NCBI GenBank assembly: GCA_025937665.1 | Contig: JAICQW010000128.1 | Span: 1 to 5,423 of the forward strand | Origin: Nitrososphaeraceae archaeon | GTDB taxonomy: Archaea > Thermoproteota > Nitrososphaeria > Nitrososphaerales > Nitrososphaeraceae | Reading direction: 5' to 3' | Length of the DNA stretch: 5,423 nucleotides | Shown here: positions 4,142-5,423 of the stretch, one piece after another | Numbering within the stretch: position 1 is the first letter of the stretch | Layout of the letters: every line of letters begins with the position of its first letter | Notes under the pieces: model-generated | Seen by the model: only the letters and a program-made list of their open reading frames with translations | What the model was told of the DNA's origin: nothing | Databases searched by the model: none | Position numbers and translations under genes: made by a program

Positions 4142-5423
4142 TTGTCACAAAATACACTCGATATGTGGGCAATTATCCACAACATTTTGCAAAAAGAAGG
4201 AGTAGCAAGACAACATCTCAATTCCTATGGCGAATTTATAGAAAGAGGATTACAGAGTATCATTGATGAAGTTGGTGAGATAGAAATTGAGACTGCTGAA
4301 TACCCCTATAAAATTAGGCTGGGTAAAATTAAACTACAACAACCTCGAATTATGGAGCTTGACGGTTCGGTAACTCATGTAGCTCCTGTGGAAGCCAGAC
4401 TTCGCAACTTAACTTACGGTTCACCTATAATGCTTGAATGCAGTATTGTTGAAGACGATAAGATACTAGAGTCGAGATTTATCCATATCGGAGATATCCC
4501 CGTAATGGTAAAGTCAAACGCATGCATTTTACATAATCTTCCTGAAACTAAACTTATCGAACTGGGCGAGGATCCAAAAGACCCGGGTGGCTACTTTGTA
4601 ATTAATGGTTCGGAGCGAGTAATCATCGGATTAGAAGACCTGTCATATAATAAGATAATTGTTGATACAGAAGAAACGACAGGCAGCTTGGTTTACAAGG
4701 CCAAAGTTTACTCTTCAATTGTCGGATATCGTGCGAAACTGGAACTAATAATGAGACCAGACGGCTCAATCGTTGCTAAAATTCCTGGATCTCCTGTAGA
4801 CATTCCACTTATTACATTAATTAGGGCTTTAGGCCTTGAATCTGATAAAGATATTGCAGACGGTGTATCGCTAAATTCAATAATACAAGATGAGTTGGAA
4901 CCCTCCTTTGAAAAAGCTGGAGAAATAGTGACAAGTAGAGATGCAATTGTATACATAAGCAAGAGAATAGCTCCTGGAATGTTAGAAGAGTTTCAGATAA
5001 AGAGAGCTGAAACTTTACTCGATTGGGGTTTGCTTCCACACCTTGGAAAGAATCCTGAAAACAGAAACGAAAAGGCACTCTTTTTGGGAGAGGCAACATG
5101 TAAGTTAGTTGAACTGAGGCTTAGTTTGGTAGCATCAGACGACAAAGACCATTATGGTAATAAGGTAATTAAATTCGCAGGCCAGATGCTAGCTGATCTC
5201 TTTAGAACTGCATTTAGAAATCTAGTACGAGATATGAAATATCAACTGGAAAGGTCAGGTCAAAAACGAGGGATAAATGCAGTTGCGGCTGCAGTAAGGC
5301 CCGGAATTATTTCTGATAAATTAAACAACGCCATCGCAACAGGAAACTGGGGAAGGGGAAGAGTTGGTGTAACCCAGTTATTAGATAGAACAAATTACAT
5401 TTCAACTATTAGCCATCTCCGTC
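4142..5423 (+). CDS. rpoB: DNA-directed RNA polymerase subunit B (Rpo2), N-terminal part
   Basis: This is the second-largest catalytic subunit of archaeal RNA polymerase, the counterpart of eukaryotic Rpb2 and bacterial beta. The first 427 codons are present and the frame runs off the window end without a stop; family members have over 1,100 residues. Landmarks in order are the N-terminal motif with Val-Ala-Arg-Gln-His (21-25); the Asp-Pro-Gly-Gly-Tyr-Phe-Val-Ile-Asn-Gly-Ser-Glu-Arg segment (147-159); Asp-Asp-Lys-Asp-His-Tyr-Gly-Asn-Lys (333-341); and the fork-region stretch Gly-Asn-Trp-Gly (401-404) to Leu-Asp-Arg-Thr-Asn-Tyr (414-419), ending in Ser-His-Leu-Arg. That last region lies near the catalytic centre and corresponds to the rifampicin region of bacterial beta. 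The TTG start has a GGAGG site 7 bases upstream, and conserved sequence begins about ten residues in. Whether the gene is one piece, as in Thaumarchaeota, or split as in many methanogens cannot be seen here. Confidence 0.97.
   Translation, partial: MSQNTLDMWAIIHNILQKEGVARQHLNSYGEFIERGLQSIIDEVGEIEIETAEYPYKIRLGKIKLQQPRIMELDGSVTHVAPVEARLRNLTYGSPIMLECSIVEDDKILESRFIHIGDIPVMVKSNACILHNLPETKLIELGEDPKDPGGYFVINGSERVIIGLEDLSYNKIIVDTEETTGSLVYKAKVYSSIVGYRAKLELIMRPDGSIVAKIPGSPVDIPLITLIRALGLESDKDIADGVSLNSIIQDELEPSFEKAGEIVTSRDAIVYISKRIAPGMLEEFQIKRAETLLDWGLLPHLGKNPENRNEKALFLGEATCKLVELRLSLVASDDKDHYGNKVIKFAGQMLADLFRTAFRNLVRDMKYQLERSGQKRGINAVAAAVRPGIISDKLNNAIATGNWGRGRVGVTQLLDRTNYISTISHLR

Noticed and set aside
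4708..5099. Two minus-strand open frames opposite rpoB
   Set aside because: They lie wholly within the conserved rpoB coding region and show composition expected from its complement.

Overview
The window looks like chromosomal DNA of an ammonia-oxidising archaeon of the class Nitrososphaeria (Thaumarchaeota), most like the AT-rich soil Nitrosocosmicus/Nitrososphaera group. The support is an archaeal rpoH-rpoB pair with an unsplit RNA polymerase B subunit, archaeal TATA boxes at leaderless spacing from starts, frequent TTG/GTG starts, AT-rich codon use, and exported proteins full of Asn-X-Ser/Thr sequons. Genus placement is inference; no 16S rRNA or amo gene is present.

Layout. 1-282 is the 3' end of an unrecognised gene ending in a hydrophobic segment. 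357-569 encodes a 70-residue exported protein. It converges on, and overlaps by 4 bp, a minus-strand gene (566-1207) for a minimal MscS-type mechanosensitive channel. 1388-1720 encodes a zinc-ribbon protein with a DUF4342-like domain and a hydrophobic stretch. 1897-3498 encodes a 533-residue exported right-handed beta-helix protein resembling AlgG mannuronan C5-epimerases. 3499-3887 is mostly non-coding: T-rich terminator-like tracts, a candidate 30-codon small gene (3720-3812) and an imperfect inverted repeat. 3888-4139 is rpoH, followed after 2 bp by rpoB (4142 to the window end, cut off).

How the genes fit together. The right side is a housekeeping transcription operon (rpoH-rpoB, normally continued by the A subunits). 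The left side is a set of cell-surface and envelope genes, each apparently with its own promoter: an exported peptide, an osmotic safety channel, a predicted membrane zinc-ribbon protein and a polysaccharide-modifying or -binding beta-helix. Together they suggest envelope and exopolysaccharide adaptation, but they do not form an operon. I see no mobile element, CRISPR array, tRNA, rRNA or obvious defence system. The least expected items are the archaeal AlgG-like protein, the candidate small gene before rpoH, the 14-bp palindrome over the zinc-ribbon start, and the interlocked stop codons at 566-569.
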